A stretch of DNA of 62,844 bases from Bacteroidota bacterium (GTDB taxonomy: Bacteria > Bacteroidota > Bacteroidia > CAILMK01 > JAAYUY01), in NCBI GenBank assembly GCA_016776505.1, contig JADHTG010000013.1, positions 1-62,844 of the forward strand. Direction: 5' to 3'. The notes below the pieces were generated by a model. It made no database searches and was not told the origin of the DNA. It saw only the letters and a program-made list of their open reading frames with translations. Position numbers and translations under genes: made by a program. Below, one piece after another: positions 8,461 through 17,214 of this stretch. Numbering within the stretch: the first letter of the stretch is position 1; every line of letters starts with the position of its first letter.

Positions 8461-9480
8461 TTAGTATGTAGGAGGCAACCTATCCACTATCTTCTCCTGA
8501 CTGCAAGAATTAATACTTTCAAGAATTGAAAAATATTTCATTTTATTATTCATTAACAATCCTTCAATTGCACCTATCTCTACTTCAGTTAATTTCTTTT
8601 TCCATGCATTCAGAGGATCGACAGTGTGAGCATTAAAAACTTTTCGCTTACGCCCAGCAATCTTCTGGACATTTTTATTGTGTTTCGAATCCAACCCCAG
8701 AAAATCAAACATCCCAGACAATACAACCTCCGGTTTCTGAATCAAATCCTCATAGGAGAATATTCTGTAAAATTCGGTTCCGCAGTTTTCCAAATCTTTG
8801 ATTGTCTGATAATTCATATGTATCCAGGCCTCAGGGATCAAAGAGAAATTAGATGGGAAGATCCTGTTCTGATCTTTATCAGCCAAATCCTCCAGCCACA
8901 TCCTTGTCCAACAATTTTTACCATCCTGTGGCAAATAATTCACCAATTTACGCTTTTCGTAATCTTTCTCAAAATGCCTTTTCAAACTATAACTATGGCT
9001 TTGAATAGACCTTATTATTAAAATAAACTTTGACTCCGGGAACATTTCATGCAGATACAATGCCTTATTGCTCAGATGGGGCGATTTGTTTACAGGTATA
9101 ATCTGATCCCAGTCTTTACTAATCCCACCTGATCCATACTTCCTGGAGAATAAAAATCTTTTCCAGGCCTGTCTGCCGGATCGATAGTAAAAAATACTTT
9201 CCCTGAAATAATTTGTCATATTTACAACATACTCAGGCTTTACATCCTTTGCTGTTTTATAATGACATTCTCCCTGGCAACAGGCTCCACCAATTTGTGT
9301 CCAGATGGAATTTAACTCTACCCCAATTTTTAACAATTGAGGATGCTCGGATAGAATATTCAAAAGCAAAGAGGTTCCACTGCGCATTAAACCTAATACA
9401 AAAACAGGATGCCTGAAATCTGATGGCAATAATTCACTGGGATTCAAATTAATATACTTATTGTCTATTTGATGAACCAT
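8461..9480 (-). CDS. PAPS-dependent sulfotransferase
   Basis: This 339-residue protein is a sulfotransferase with the canonical 5'-PSB loop near residue 30 (PVFVLGLMRSGTSLLLNIL). Further on it has KSPHLSNKALYLHEMFPESKFILIIRSIQSHSYS (3'-phosphate-binding arginine and serine) and FSYEDLIQKPEVVLSGMFDFLGLD. These fit the Sulfotransfer_3 type found in heparan, tyrosyl-protein and bacterial glycan sulfotransferases. Its start overlaps the end of the flippase gene by 16 bases, so the two are co-transcribed. It is the more convincing of the two sulfotransferases in the cluster. The acceptor is presumably the glycan made by this locus, but protein or lipid acceptors are possible. A CCQGECHYKTA patch with three close cysteines is unexplained. 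Confidence 0.82.
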   Translation of the reverse strand: MVHQIDNKYINLNPSELLPSDFRHPVFVLGLMRSGTSLLLNILSEHPQLLKIGVELNSIWTQIGGACCQGECHYKTAKDVKPEYVVNMTNYFRESIFYYRSGRQAWKRFLFSRKYGSGGISKDWDQIIPVNKSPHLSNKALYLHEMFPESKFILIIRSIQSHSYSLKRHFEKDYEKRKLVNYLPQDGKNCWTRMWLEDLADKDQNRIFPSNFSLIPEAWIHMNYQTIKDLENCGTEFYRIFSYEDLIQKPEVVLSGMFDFLGLDSKHNKNVQKIAGRKRKVFNAHTVDPLNAWKKKLTEVEIGAIEGLLMNNKMKYFSILESINSCSQEKIVDRLPPTY

Positions 9481-10979
9481 GATTTAATTCTCAACAAAGT
9501 CTTTTTATACAAATCATTTACATCTTCTGATACTCTCAATCCAAGTGTCAGAATGGTGAATCCGGCAAAGATAATAATAGATTTAACAGCTATGTCAAAG
9601 AATGAGTTGATGTTTTGATTTTCAATATTTATTTTGGAGGTAGGAATTAAATAAGCAATTATTGACATGAATACAAAAACACCTACAGCCTTAATATATT
9701 GAATCGAAAATGGAAGTATTTTGAATTTCCACCAAATAAACAGCAGTTTTAATACATTGAAAAAAATGATTGAAATACAAGTAGCTAAGGCAGCACCATT
9801 TATATCATAAAGAGGAATCAGTAAGAGGTTAGCAGTAACAGCTAAAATCAAAGAAAGACTGTTAAACAAGAGCATTAATCGATAATATTTAGACATATTT
9901 ATGATGCCTCCATTAATGCCTGTACCCATGTCGAATAATTTCATGGAAATTAAAATCAGGATGACATATTTGCCTTTCAGATAATCGACAGGCATAAAAC
10001 TCAATACTGCATCTACATTAAACCAAATAAGCATAAATATCAAGCTGCCAATAATAAATTGATTCAGAGCTGTTTTTTTATAGAGCTCTTTAATTTTATC
10101 AAAGTCATTATCCTTAAATGCCTGCGATGCCAACGACCCACTAATATTTGATATAGCCTGCTGAGGAAGGTTTAGTATCATACTAAACAGGGCTGTAATG
10201 CCATAAATACCCGTTGAATATAAACTGACCATGCTCGCGATCATCAGTTTATCGATCTCTATGATTGAAGATTGAACAAGTCCCGACAGATAACCATATG
10301 TAGCATAATTCGACATCTTTTTGACCATCTGTTTATCAAAAAGCTTAAAATTCACCCGGATATGAAATTCCCCAATAGAAATTACATAAAGCAACAACAA
10401 AATACTTGAAAGTGCGTATGCACCGACAAAGGATATCAGAAACCCATCAAAATCCAGAACCTTGTAATAATAAAGCAGTACACACGATAAAGTGAAAACC
10501 TTTATGTAAATTTCTTTTACAACAGCTGAATACACAATTTTGAAGAGTGACAATAAATAGGCACTGAGTAATTTCATTAAACTCACTCCAATTATGATTG
10601 GAAATACCAAATTGAAATGTTTGGTAAAAAGCTTTGATTTTTCAATATACAGATTTAATATCTCCTCCCTGAAAATAACCGATAGGATGAAAAAGAAAGT
10701 AAATCCAATTGTTGCAAATACCATGGCAAAAAAAAGATAACCATGATGTCCTTTTTCTTTATTTCTGAAATAAGGAAAGAATCGAATAGTAATACTGGGG
10801 AGATTAAAGAGAGAAAAAAAGGAAAATAAATTAGAAAATGATTGTATCAGTTTGATTAGTCCGACAATGGAAGGCGCCAGTAATCTGGTAAAAATAAAAA
10901 CCTGGCTAAAAAAACCAATGGCTACACCTATAGCAGAAAAAAATGTGGCTTTTATACTTTCCTGCCTTACGATGCCCAT
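9465..10979 (-). CDS. Wzx-type oligosaccharide flippase (MATE/MVF-like polysaccharide exporter)
   Basis: This 504-residue integral membrane protein has about 12-14 hydrophobic segments spread over its whole length and few charged residues between them, as expected for a polysaccharide biosynthesis/transport (Wzx, MOP superfamily) flippase. It begins MGIVRQESIKATFFSAIGVAIGF, the usual first helix of this family, and has the central GIYGITALFSMILNLPQQAISNISG stretch. Its predicted job is to move an undecaprenyl-linked oligosaccharide across the inner membrane. It is the first gene of the minus-strand glycan cluster, and the sulfotransferase follows with a 16-base overlap. No Wzy polymerase or Wzz chain-length regulator is visible in this window, so the glycan may be short or finished elsewhere. 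Confidence 0.85.
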   Translation of the reverse strand: MGIVRQESIKATFFSAIGVAIGFFSQVFIFTRLLAPSIVGLIKLIQSFSNLFSFFSLFNLPSITIRFFPYFRNKEKGHHGYLFFAMVFATIGFTFFFILSVIFREEILNLYIEKSKLFTKHFNLVFPIIIGVSLMKLLSAYLLSLFKIVYSAVVKEIYIKVFTLSCVLLYYYKVLDFDGFLISFVGAYALSSILLLLYVISIGEFHIRVNFKLFDKQMVKKMSNYATYGYLSGLVQSSIIEIDKLMIASMVSLYSTGIYGITALFSMILNLPQQAISNISGSLASQAFKDNDFDKIKELYKKTALNQFIIGSLIFMLIWFNVDAVLSFMPVDYLKGKYVILILISMKLFDMGTGINGGIINMSKYYRLMLLFNSLSLILAVTANLLLIPLYDINGAALATCISIIFFNVLKLLFIWWKFKILPFSIQYIKAVGVFVFMSIIAYLIPTSKINIENQNINSFFDIAVKSIIIFAGFTILTLGLRVSEDVNDLYKKTLLRIKSWFIK

Positions 10980-11385
10980 AAACTAATGAATAATTAATTT
11001 CTCATTGTTTGCCTGAAAAACGAATTTCACATTTAATTATTTTAAAACCACATGATTTTCAATTGAGTTTTCAACTTTGTCTCCAAATTCAGCTTTTATG
11101 CCGGTAAATACAATCTTATCAAATTATCCTTCTATTTCAATAAACTGCTGGTAAACATGCCTCAATGTATCCACTTGTTAAATTTCCTTCTTTATTTTTA
11201 TTTCATTTTGTTAACAATTCTAATAAATTTTTAGTATACTTGTTCGGTAAAACTAACCAATCACCCGTAATGAGAATAGGAAAAATTATCAAGATAGATA
11301 ATTATGCTCTTTATTTTGGCATTTCGTATATTATACATTATGTTATAACTAACCTTAACTTTTTTAAAAACTTAAAATTTAACGT
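10980..11385. other. Divergent intergenic region between glycan cluster and susC
   Basis: The 406 bases between the flippase start and the susC start are AT-rich and must hold the promoters of both transcription units. A possible plus-strand Bacteroidota-type promoter is TTTG (11207-11210), a 24-base gap and TATACTTG (11235-11242; one mismatch to TAnnTTTG), which would give a leader of about 140 bases before susC. This is weak. The small open frame 11165-11389 runs into susC, has no supported start and biased AT-rich composition, and I do not call it a gene. No clear Shine-Dalgarno sequence precedes susC. Confidence 0.4.
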
Positions 11386-14300
11386 ATGAGAAAATTTACA
11401 ATTATGCTTGCATTCATGATGTTTCTCGGAATGTTGGCAACACATGCGCAGAACAAGGTTATTTCTGGTAAAGTAACCAGTGCTGAAGATGGCACTGCCT
11501 TGCCCGGAGTAACAGTTCTTGTTTCAGGTACATCAATTGGAACAAGTACGGATATTGATGGAAAGTATCAGATATCCGCGCCTGCGACTGCAACCTCATT
11601 GATTTTCTCTTTTATAGGGAAAAAAACTGTATCAGTTGTAATTGGAGGCAAAACAGTTATTAATGTTACCATGGAGGATGACGCTATGCAGCTTGAAGAA
11701 GTTGTCGTCACTGCTCTCGGTATTTCCAGGACAAAGAAATCACTTGGATATGCCACCCAGGAAGTTTCCGGGGAGGATATGAGCAGGGTAAAAACAGACA
11801 ACCTTATTAATTCCATATCCGGAAAAGTTTCAGGTGTTGAAATTAAAAACAGTGGTAACTTAGGTGGATCTACCAATATTGTTATGAGAGGATCCAATTC
11901 TCTTACTGGGAGCAACCAGGTATTATTCATTGTGGACGGTGTTCCCATGACTAATTCCCCTGAAAACACAGCTTACCAGAGAAGAGGAGGCGCAGGGTTT
12001 GATTATGGAAGTGTGGTTTCAGATATTAATCCTGACAATATTAAATCCATCAACATTCTGAAAGGTGCTGCTGCTACTGCATTGTATGGTGCTCGTGCAG
12101 CCAATGGTGTGATCATCATTACTACCAAAAGAGGAAGTGATGAAGTCCAACCAGGTACTGGTAGCTTAGGAATCAGCTTCAGCTCAAATGTAACTGCAGG
12201 ATTTGTTGATCCAAGTACATTCCTTACTTATCAGGATGAATATGGTGCTGGATATGGCCCCTACTACAGTGGAGGAGATCACCCTGGTTTATATGAAGGT
12301 CCTTTACCCTGGACAGGAACAGACGATGTTTTATACGTTCCTACCACTGAAGATGCTTCTTATGGTGAAAAATTTGATCCAAACCTTCAGGTTTATCAGT
12401 GGAATTCATTTGTCCCAGAGTCGCCAAATTATCAAAAGAAAACTCCATGGGTAAATGCAGCAAACGGTCCAATTACATTCTTTAACACAACATTTTCCAC
12501 TTCAAATACATTAACTGTAAGTGGTGCTGGTGTTAATTCAGATTTTCGTTTGTCCTATACCAATTATGCTGCATCTGGTCTTTATCCAAATAGTAAACTG
12601 GATAAAAACAGTTTTTCGTTTTCATCAACATATGACGTGACTAAAAAGATAACTGTCAGTTCTACAGCCAATTATGTAAATCAAGCAACAACAGGACGTA
12701 ATGCCACAGGTTATGCAGATAACATTATTTCCTGCTTCCGTCAGTGGTGGCAAACTAATGTTGATTTGCAGGAGCAAAAAGACATTTATGATGAAACAGG
12801 TAAAAATTACACCTGGAATATGAGTCAACCTGAAAATGGCGATTTGTCACCTATTTACTGGAATAACTTCTACTGGGAGCGTGATCACAATTATCAGTCT
12901 GACAACCGTGATCACCTTTTTGGAAACGTACAGGTTAAATGGGATTTCACTGATTATCTGAGTGTTACTGCCCGTGCTTCCATTGATAATTATAGTCAGA
13001 TAAGGGAAGAACGCAAGGGGTATGGTAGTGTTTCCGGTGCATTTGGTATTGGTTTAGGTGATGTTACTTCTGGTTATGGAAGAAGAAATCTTTCGGGCAC
13101 AGAAGTTAATTATGACTTGATGGCCAATTTCCAGAAAGACCTTTCTGAAAAATTAAACCTCTCAGCTCTATTGGGAACCAATATGAGAAGGAACTATTTC
13201 AGTTCAATATATGCTTCAACTAATGGAGGTTTAATTGTACCTGAATTATTCTCAATTGCAAACTCAGCAAGTCCTCCTTTGGCTCCCGAGGAAATAGAAG
13301 AAACAATGGGTGTTAATGGTGTATTTGCAAGTGCATCTCTGGGTTTTGATGAAATGTTGTATTTAGACGCAACAATAAGAAGGGATCAGTCTTCTACATT
13401 GCCTGCTGATAATAACATTTATTACTATCCTTCCATTTCAGGTAGTTTCATTTTTTCAAAACTGGTTCAAGCTGACTGGCTGCCTTTCGCAAAAGCAAGG
13501 TTAAATTATGCTCAAGTAGGTAATGATGCTCCTTTTGCAAGTCTATATGATAATTATGCTCAACCCAGTCCATTTGGAGGTGTTACTTTATTCTCAGTAC
13601 CTAGTATTAAGAACAATTCAGAGTTAGTACCCGAAAGGACTAACAGTACTGAAGCCGGAGTTGAAATGGCGTTCCTGAAAAGACGATTAGGATTTGATGT
13701 CGCTCTTTATAAAACTAATACTATCAACCAGATTATGCCTGTAGCAGTGTCTACTGCCTCTGGTTATTCAACAAAGTATGTGAATTCTGGTGAAGTTGAA
13801 AACAAGGGTATTGAATTAAGCGTATATGCTACTCCCGCCCAAACTAAGGATTTCAGTTGGAATGTTACATTGAACTGGTCTGCTAACCGCAATATGGTCA
13901 TTTCCTTATTCGAAGGAGTAGATAATCTGCAGCTTCGTTCATTCCAGGGAGGTCTGACTATCAATGCAACAGTTGGAGAACCTTATGGTACAATCCAGGG
14001 TAGAGATTTTGTTTACTACAATGATGATCCTGAAGGAGATCGGATAGTTGATTCTAACTCGGGTTACTGGATGAGAACTTCAACTACCAATAACGTATTG
14101 GGTGACATTAACCCACTCTGGCGTGCCGGAATGTATAATACTTTTATGTACAAGAATTGGGGATTTGGATTCCTGATTGACATGCAACATGGTGGTAGCA
14201 TATTCTCCTTAGACCAGTATTATGGTGGAGGAACCGGTTTATATCTCCACACTGTGGGTAATAACGATTTAGGAAATCCACAAAGAGATCATGTTAATGA

Positions 14301-14670
14301 TGATGGTGGTGTAGTGCTGGAAGGCGTTAACCAGGATGGCCAAACTAATACCATACGTGTGCATGCTGACAGGTATAGCGGACCTTATGGATGGGCTAGA
14401 AATCCCAATGCTGCTTTCATCTATGATGCTTCCTATGTAAAATTAAGAGAAGCTGAGATTTCCTACCGTTTTTCAGATAACTCTCTGAAAAATATTGGAA
14501 TTGCAGCCCTTACCTTGAGCCTTGTTGGTAATAACCTGGCGATTCTACATAAGAATTTACCAGACGCAGATCCTGAAGCAGGCTTAGGTGCCAGTAATAC
14601 ACAAGGATGGCAAAGTGGGGTTATGCCTACTACGCGTAATATTGGTTTCAATCTTAAAGTTCAATTCTAA
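11386..14670 (+). CDS. SusC/RagA-family TonB-dependent outer-membrane receptor
   Basis: A full-length (1094-residue) SusC-type transporter. Residues 1-22 form a signal peptide. Then comes a carboxypeptidase-D regulatory-like beta-sandwich (about 24-98, VISGKVTSAEDGTALPGVTV), a TonB box region LEEVVVTALGI, and the plug domain with GKVSGVEI, NIVMRGSNSLTGSNQVLFIVDGVPM and NPDNIKSINILKGAAATALYG. The rest is the 22-stranded barrel, ending in the terminal strand NIGFNLKVQF with its C-terminal aromatic residue, needed for BAM-mediated assembly. It imports ligands (glycans or peptides) with its SusD lid lipoprotein, powered by TonB/ExbBD. The susD gene starts 2 bases after its stop. No glycoside hydrolase, sensor or sigma/anti-sigma pair is next to it, so the ligand cannot be guessed. 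Confidence 0.96.
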   Translation: MRKFTIMLAFMMFLGMLATHAQNKVISGKVTSAEDGTALPGVTVLVSGTSIGTSTDIDGKYQISAPATATSLIFSFIGKKTVSVVIGGKTVINVTMEDDAMQLEEVVVTALGISRTKKSLGYATQEVSGEDMSRVKTDNLINSISGKVSGVEIKNSGNLGGSTNIVMRGSNSLTGSNQVLFIVDGVPMTNSPENTAYQRRGGAGFDYGSVVSDINPDNIKSINILKGAAATALYGARAANGVIIITTKRGSDEVQPGTGSLGISFSSNVTAGFVDPSTFLTYQDEYGAGYGPYYSGGDHPGLYEGPLPWTGTDDVLYVPTTEDASYGEKFDPNLQVYQWNSFVPESPNYQKKTPWVNAANGPITFFNTTFSTSNTLTVSGAGVNSDFRLSYTNYAASGLYPNSKLDKNSFSFSSTYDVTKKITVSSTANYVNQATTGRNATGYADNIISCFRQWWQTNVDLQEQKDIYDETGKNYTWNMSQPENGDLSPIYWNNFYWERDHNYQSDNRDHLFGNVQVKWDFTDYLSVTARASIDNYSQIREERKGYGSVSGAFGIGLGDVTSGYGRRNLSGTEVNYDLMANFQKDLSEKLNLSALLGTNMRRNYFSSIYASTNGGLIVPELFSIANSASPPLAPEEIEETMGVNGVFASASLGFDEMLYLDATIRRDQSSTLPADNNIYYYPSISGSFIFSKLVQADWLPFAKARLNYAQVGNDAPFASLYDNYAQPSPFGGVTLFSVPSIKNNSELVPERTNSTEAGVEMAFLKRRLGFDVALYKTNTINQIMPVAVSTASGYSTKYVNSGEVENKGIELSVYATPAQTKDFSWNVTLNWSANRNMVISLFEGVDNLQLRSFQGGLTINATVGEPYGTIQGRDFVYYNDDPEGDRIVDSNSGYWMRTSTTNNVLGDINPLWRAGMYNTFMYKNWGFGFLIDMQHGGSIFSLDQYYGGGTGLYLHTVGNNDLGNPQRDHVNDDGGVVLEGVNQDGQTNTIRVHADRYSGPYGWARNPNAAFIYDASYVKLREAEISYRFSDNSLKNIGIAALTLSLVGNNLAILHKNLPDADPEAGLGASNTQGWQSGVMPTTRNIGFNLKVQF

Positions 14671-14672
14671 AA

Positions 14673-16124
14673 ATGAATACTATGAAAAAGATACTATATT
14701 TAATACTTGTCTTTTTAGCAGTCTCTTGTGCTGATTTAACTGATCTGAACAAGGATGTTAAGAGCCCCACGGATGTTCCTGGGAATACACTCTTTTCAAA
14801 TGCTTTAAAGAATCTTTCTGATCAATTAGCAAGTTTAAACGTGAACGTAAGTAATTTTAACCTTTGGTCACAATATCTTACTGAAACGACTTATACGGAT
14901 GAAGCTAATTATAATATTTTTGCCAGGAATGTTCCTGACTATGCATGGAGGGAATATTATCGTGATGTTTTACAGGATCTGAACCGGGCTGAAATGCTGA
15001 TAGGTGACGAAACGCCTTCGGGTGTTGCAGAAGTTGCAGCTCAAGCGAACAGTCTCCAGATTATTGAAATCGTTAAAGTGTATACATGGGATCTTATGAT
15101 CACCTTGTGGGGAGACATTCCCTATACAGAGGCACTTGATATCGATAATGTACAACCGGCTTATGATGATGCATTGACCATTCATAAGGACCTGATCGCA
15201 CGTGTTTCTGCTGCTATCACAGCCCTGGATGTAGCCAACGGAAGCTTTGGCGCTGCTGATATTATTTATCACGGTGACGTGGCCATGTGGAAAGCATTTG
15301 CCAATGGTTTAAAAGTAAAAATGGCTCTTCAATTGGCAGATGTAGCTTCTGAAGCTGCATTAGTTGCAGCAAGTATTACTGCAGCCGCACCCGGAACTTT
15401 TGCATCCTCTGCAGAAAATGCAGTCTTCAATTACCTGAGTGGTACACCCAATACAAATCCATTGTATGAAGATCTTACTCTTAGTGGTCGTCTGGACTAC
15501 GTAGCTGCAAATACACTGGTCGACATGATGAACCTCCTGAACGATCCTCGTATATCTTTATATTATGATCAGAATCTTGAGGACAGTCTGGGTAATGTGT
15601 ATTATTTAGGTGGTGATTACGGACATAGCAGTGCTTATGGCAATTATTCCCATATTAATACGGCCATCAGTCAAGATCCAACATTTGGAAGTGCACTTAT
15701 GACCTATTCTGAAATTCAGTTTTACCTTGCTGAAGCAGCTGCACGTATTAGCGATCCTAGTGCTTCTACGTATTATGATGCTGCTGTTACTGCTTCCATC
15801 ATCGAATGGGGAGGTACTGCAACAGATGCTACTACCTACCTGGCTCAACCAGCAGTTGCCTATAATCAGGGAACCTGGAAAGATAAAATCGGAACCCAGG
15901 CCTGGATTTCATTTTATATGAGAGGCTATGAAGGCTGGACATCATGGAGGAGATTGGATGCTCCAACTATGAATATGCCACCAACCCCTACAGAAGGTGG
16001 ATTCCCATACAGGTATACTTATCCAAGTGGTGAGCAAACGCTGAATGGAGCCAATTATACCGCTGCAGCTTCTGCTGTTGGAGGTGATTATCTGGCTACC
16101 AAACTATATTGGGATAAAAATTAA
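14673..16124 (+). CDS. SusD/RagB-family lipoprotein (SusD-like_2 type)
   Basis: This 483-residue surface lipoprotein partners the SusC receptor upstream. The N-terminus MNTMKKILYLILVFLAVSC ends in a lipobox, and Cys19 is the predicted acylated residue. The following region is Asp-rich (ADLTDLNKDVKSPTDVP), as often seen near the lipidated N-terminus of surface-exposed lipoproteins. The body has the helical TPR-like pattern with NRAEMLIGDE, WGDIPYTEAL, ALTIHKDLIARVSAAI, SGRLDYVAANTLVDMMNLLNDPR and YSEIQFYLAEAAAR, and late on the conserved SFYMRGYEGWTSWRRL. This matches the SusD-like_2 group. An internal start at codon 4 (MKKILY) would also leave a complete signal. It is the last gene before a strong terminator. 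Confidence 0.94.
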   Translation: MNTMKKILYLILVFLAVSCADLTDLNKDVKSPTDVPGNTLFSNALKNLSDQLASLNVNVSNFNLWSQYLTETTYTDEANYNIFARNVPDYAWREYYRDVLQDLNRAEMLIGDETPSGVAEVAAQANSLQIIEIVKVYTWDLMITLWGDIPYTEALDIDNVQPAYDDALTIHKDLIARVSAAITALDVANGSFGAADIIYHGDVAMWKAFANGLKVKMALQLADVASEAALVAASITAAAPGTFASSAENAVFNYLSGTPNTNPLYEDLTLSGRLDYVAANTLVDMMNLLNDPRISLYYDQNLEDSLGNVYYLGGDYGHSSAYGNYSHINTAISQDPTFGSALMTYSEIQFYLAEAAARISDPSASTYYDAAVTASIIEWGGTATDATTYLAQPAVAYNQGTWKDKIGTQAWISFYMRGYEGWTSWRRLDAPTMNMPPTPTEGGFPYRYTYPSGEQTLNGANYTAAASAVGGDYLATKLYWDKN

Positions 16125-16140
16125 AGTCAATGCCTTAAAT

Positions 16141-16176
16141 AAAAAAAGAGTTGCTTAATAGCAGCTCTTTTTTTTT
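16141..16176 (+). terminator. Rho-independent terminator after susCD
   Basis: A perfect inverted repeat AAAGAGTTGC (16145-16154) / GCAGCTCTTT (16161-16170) with one G-T wobble and a 6-base loop TTAATA is followed by a run of T to 16176. It lies 20 bases after the susD stop, so the susCD transcript should end here. The A run on the other side could make it bidirectional. Confidence 0.88.
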
Positions 16177-16714
16177 GAATTTACTTCATGAATGATTAGA
16201 AAGAACCAAGTTTTAAATTAATACTCTAACCCGTTTAACGGTTGAAACATGATACTTAATTCGAAGAATTGACCTAATTATTTATGTTAATTTTGGATTT
16301 CTTAAAACTTCGTGAATCTTCGTGTTATAATATTATGAATAAATAAAAATGTTTTATAAGCTTTATAGAATAATTTCAAAGGCTAAACGGCTTATTCTAT
16401 TTAAGCATAGTTAAAAAGTTTTTAATTAGATATTTATAAACTCCATTCCTAATTCTCTTCTGTAGATAGTTTTAATATCATTGTCTATCACACTTTAAAT
16501 CTTCTTATTTCTACTCAGCCGGTTCACCGAATCCAGATCAAGATTACTTTCTGAAAATACAGAACTGTCAAGTTTTACGATGAATATGGACATCCCAGAA
16601 TTGAAAGATTAAAAAAAAGATTGTAACAATTTTCTCTGTTGCTTCGTCATTACAGCAACATTATAAAATTCAATTCTTAAACAGAAGGATCAGGCCTTCA
16701 TAAATGACAAAAAA
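16177..16714. other. Long AT-rich intergenic region without a gene
   Basis: No supportable gene in 538 bases. It contains CTTCGTG twice at a 10-base spacing (16308-16314 and 16318-16324), a small imperfect hairpin TGTTGC...GCAACA around 16635-16665 that includes GCTTCGTCATTAC, and many T/A runs. These look like fragments of short dispersed repeats known from Bacteroidota genomes. A promoter for the gene at 16715 must lie here, but I cannot point to a convincing box. Confidence 0.4.
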
Positions 16715-17056
16715 ATGAAAAAAGGAATTTGGGCAGTTTTAGTTACACTACTTTTCGGTATTAATTTTGCAATTGCTATGGATAATACAGATGAAATCAA
16801 AGATTCAAAAGTAAAACAAGCAATAATAAATGAGATTACATATCCTGAATTTGCAATAAACAATAAAATAGAAGGTGATGTATTTGTGAGTTTTTTAGTA
16901 AACAAAGATGGTAAAATTAGGATTATACGCACCAACTCAATTTTTAATAATTTAGAAAGCTATGTAATCGAAAAAATGAAAACAATGACTATTAAAGTTG
17001 ATGATGTTGAAATCGGCAAAACATATGACATGAAGTTTTCGTTTAAATTATTATAA
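16715..17056 (+). CDS. Small secreted protein with a TonB C-terminal-like domain
   Basis: The 113-residue product has a signal peptide (MKKGIWAVLVTLLFGINFAIA) and then one domain that follows the TonB C-terminal pattern: ITYPEFAINNKIEGDVFVSFLVNKDGKIRIIRTNS, then a helix ESYVIEKMKTM and final strands. In Bacteroidota, TonB-C domains read YPxxAxxxxIxGxVxVxFxVxxDG, which matches. Unlike an energy transducer it has no membrane anchor left after signal cleavage and no Pro-rich spacer, so it is a free periplasmic domain rather than a working TonB. It may bind TonB boxes or another periplasmic partner; its location between the susCD unit and an aminotransferase gives no further clue. It has its own strong terminator. 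Confidence 0.72.
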   Translation: MKKGIWAVLVTLLFGINFAIAMDNTDEIKDSKVKQAIINEITYPEFAINNKIEGDVFVSFLVNKDGKIRIIRTNSIFNNLESYVIEKMKTMTIKVDDVEIGKTYDMKFSFKLL

Positions 17057-17090
17057 AGACTGCGCTCAGTTAAGGTTAGTTTTTAGCGCT

Positions 17091-17137
17091 ATCCCCGGTT
17101 ATTCTGAACCCATCAGTTATAACCGGGGATTTTTTTA
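17091..17137 (+). terminator. Strong Rho-independent terminator
   Basis: A 12-bp perfect stem, ATCCCCGGTTAT (17091-17102) pairing with ATAACCGGGGAT (17119-17130), around a 16-base loop, is followed by seven T. It ends the TonB-C-domain gene transcript and insulates the aminotransferase gene. Confidence 0.92.
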
Positions 17138-17214
17138 TTCCAATCAAACACATTTGTATTTTTAAAATTCAATATCTTCGTCTTGCTTTTTAAATAACAA
17201 TAAACAATATAGCT

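Noticed and set aside
11165..11389. 74-codon frame running into the susC start
   Set aside because: AT-rich intergenic DNA, no ribosome-binding site or homologous feature, and it overlaps the susC start.
16308..16324. CTTCGTG repeated at a 10-base spacing
   Set aside because: Only two copies, probably a fragment of common dispersed sequence; too little to call a regulatory repeat.
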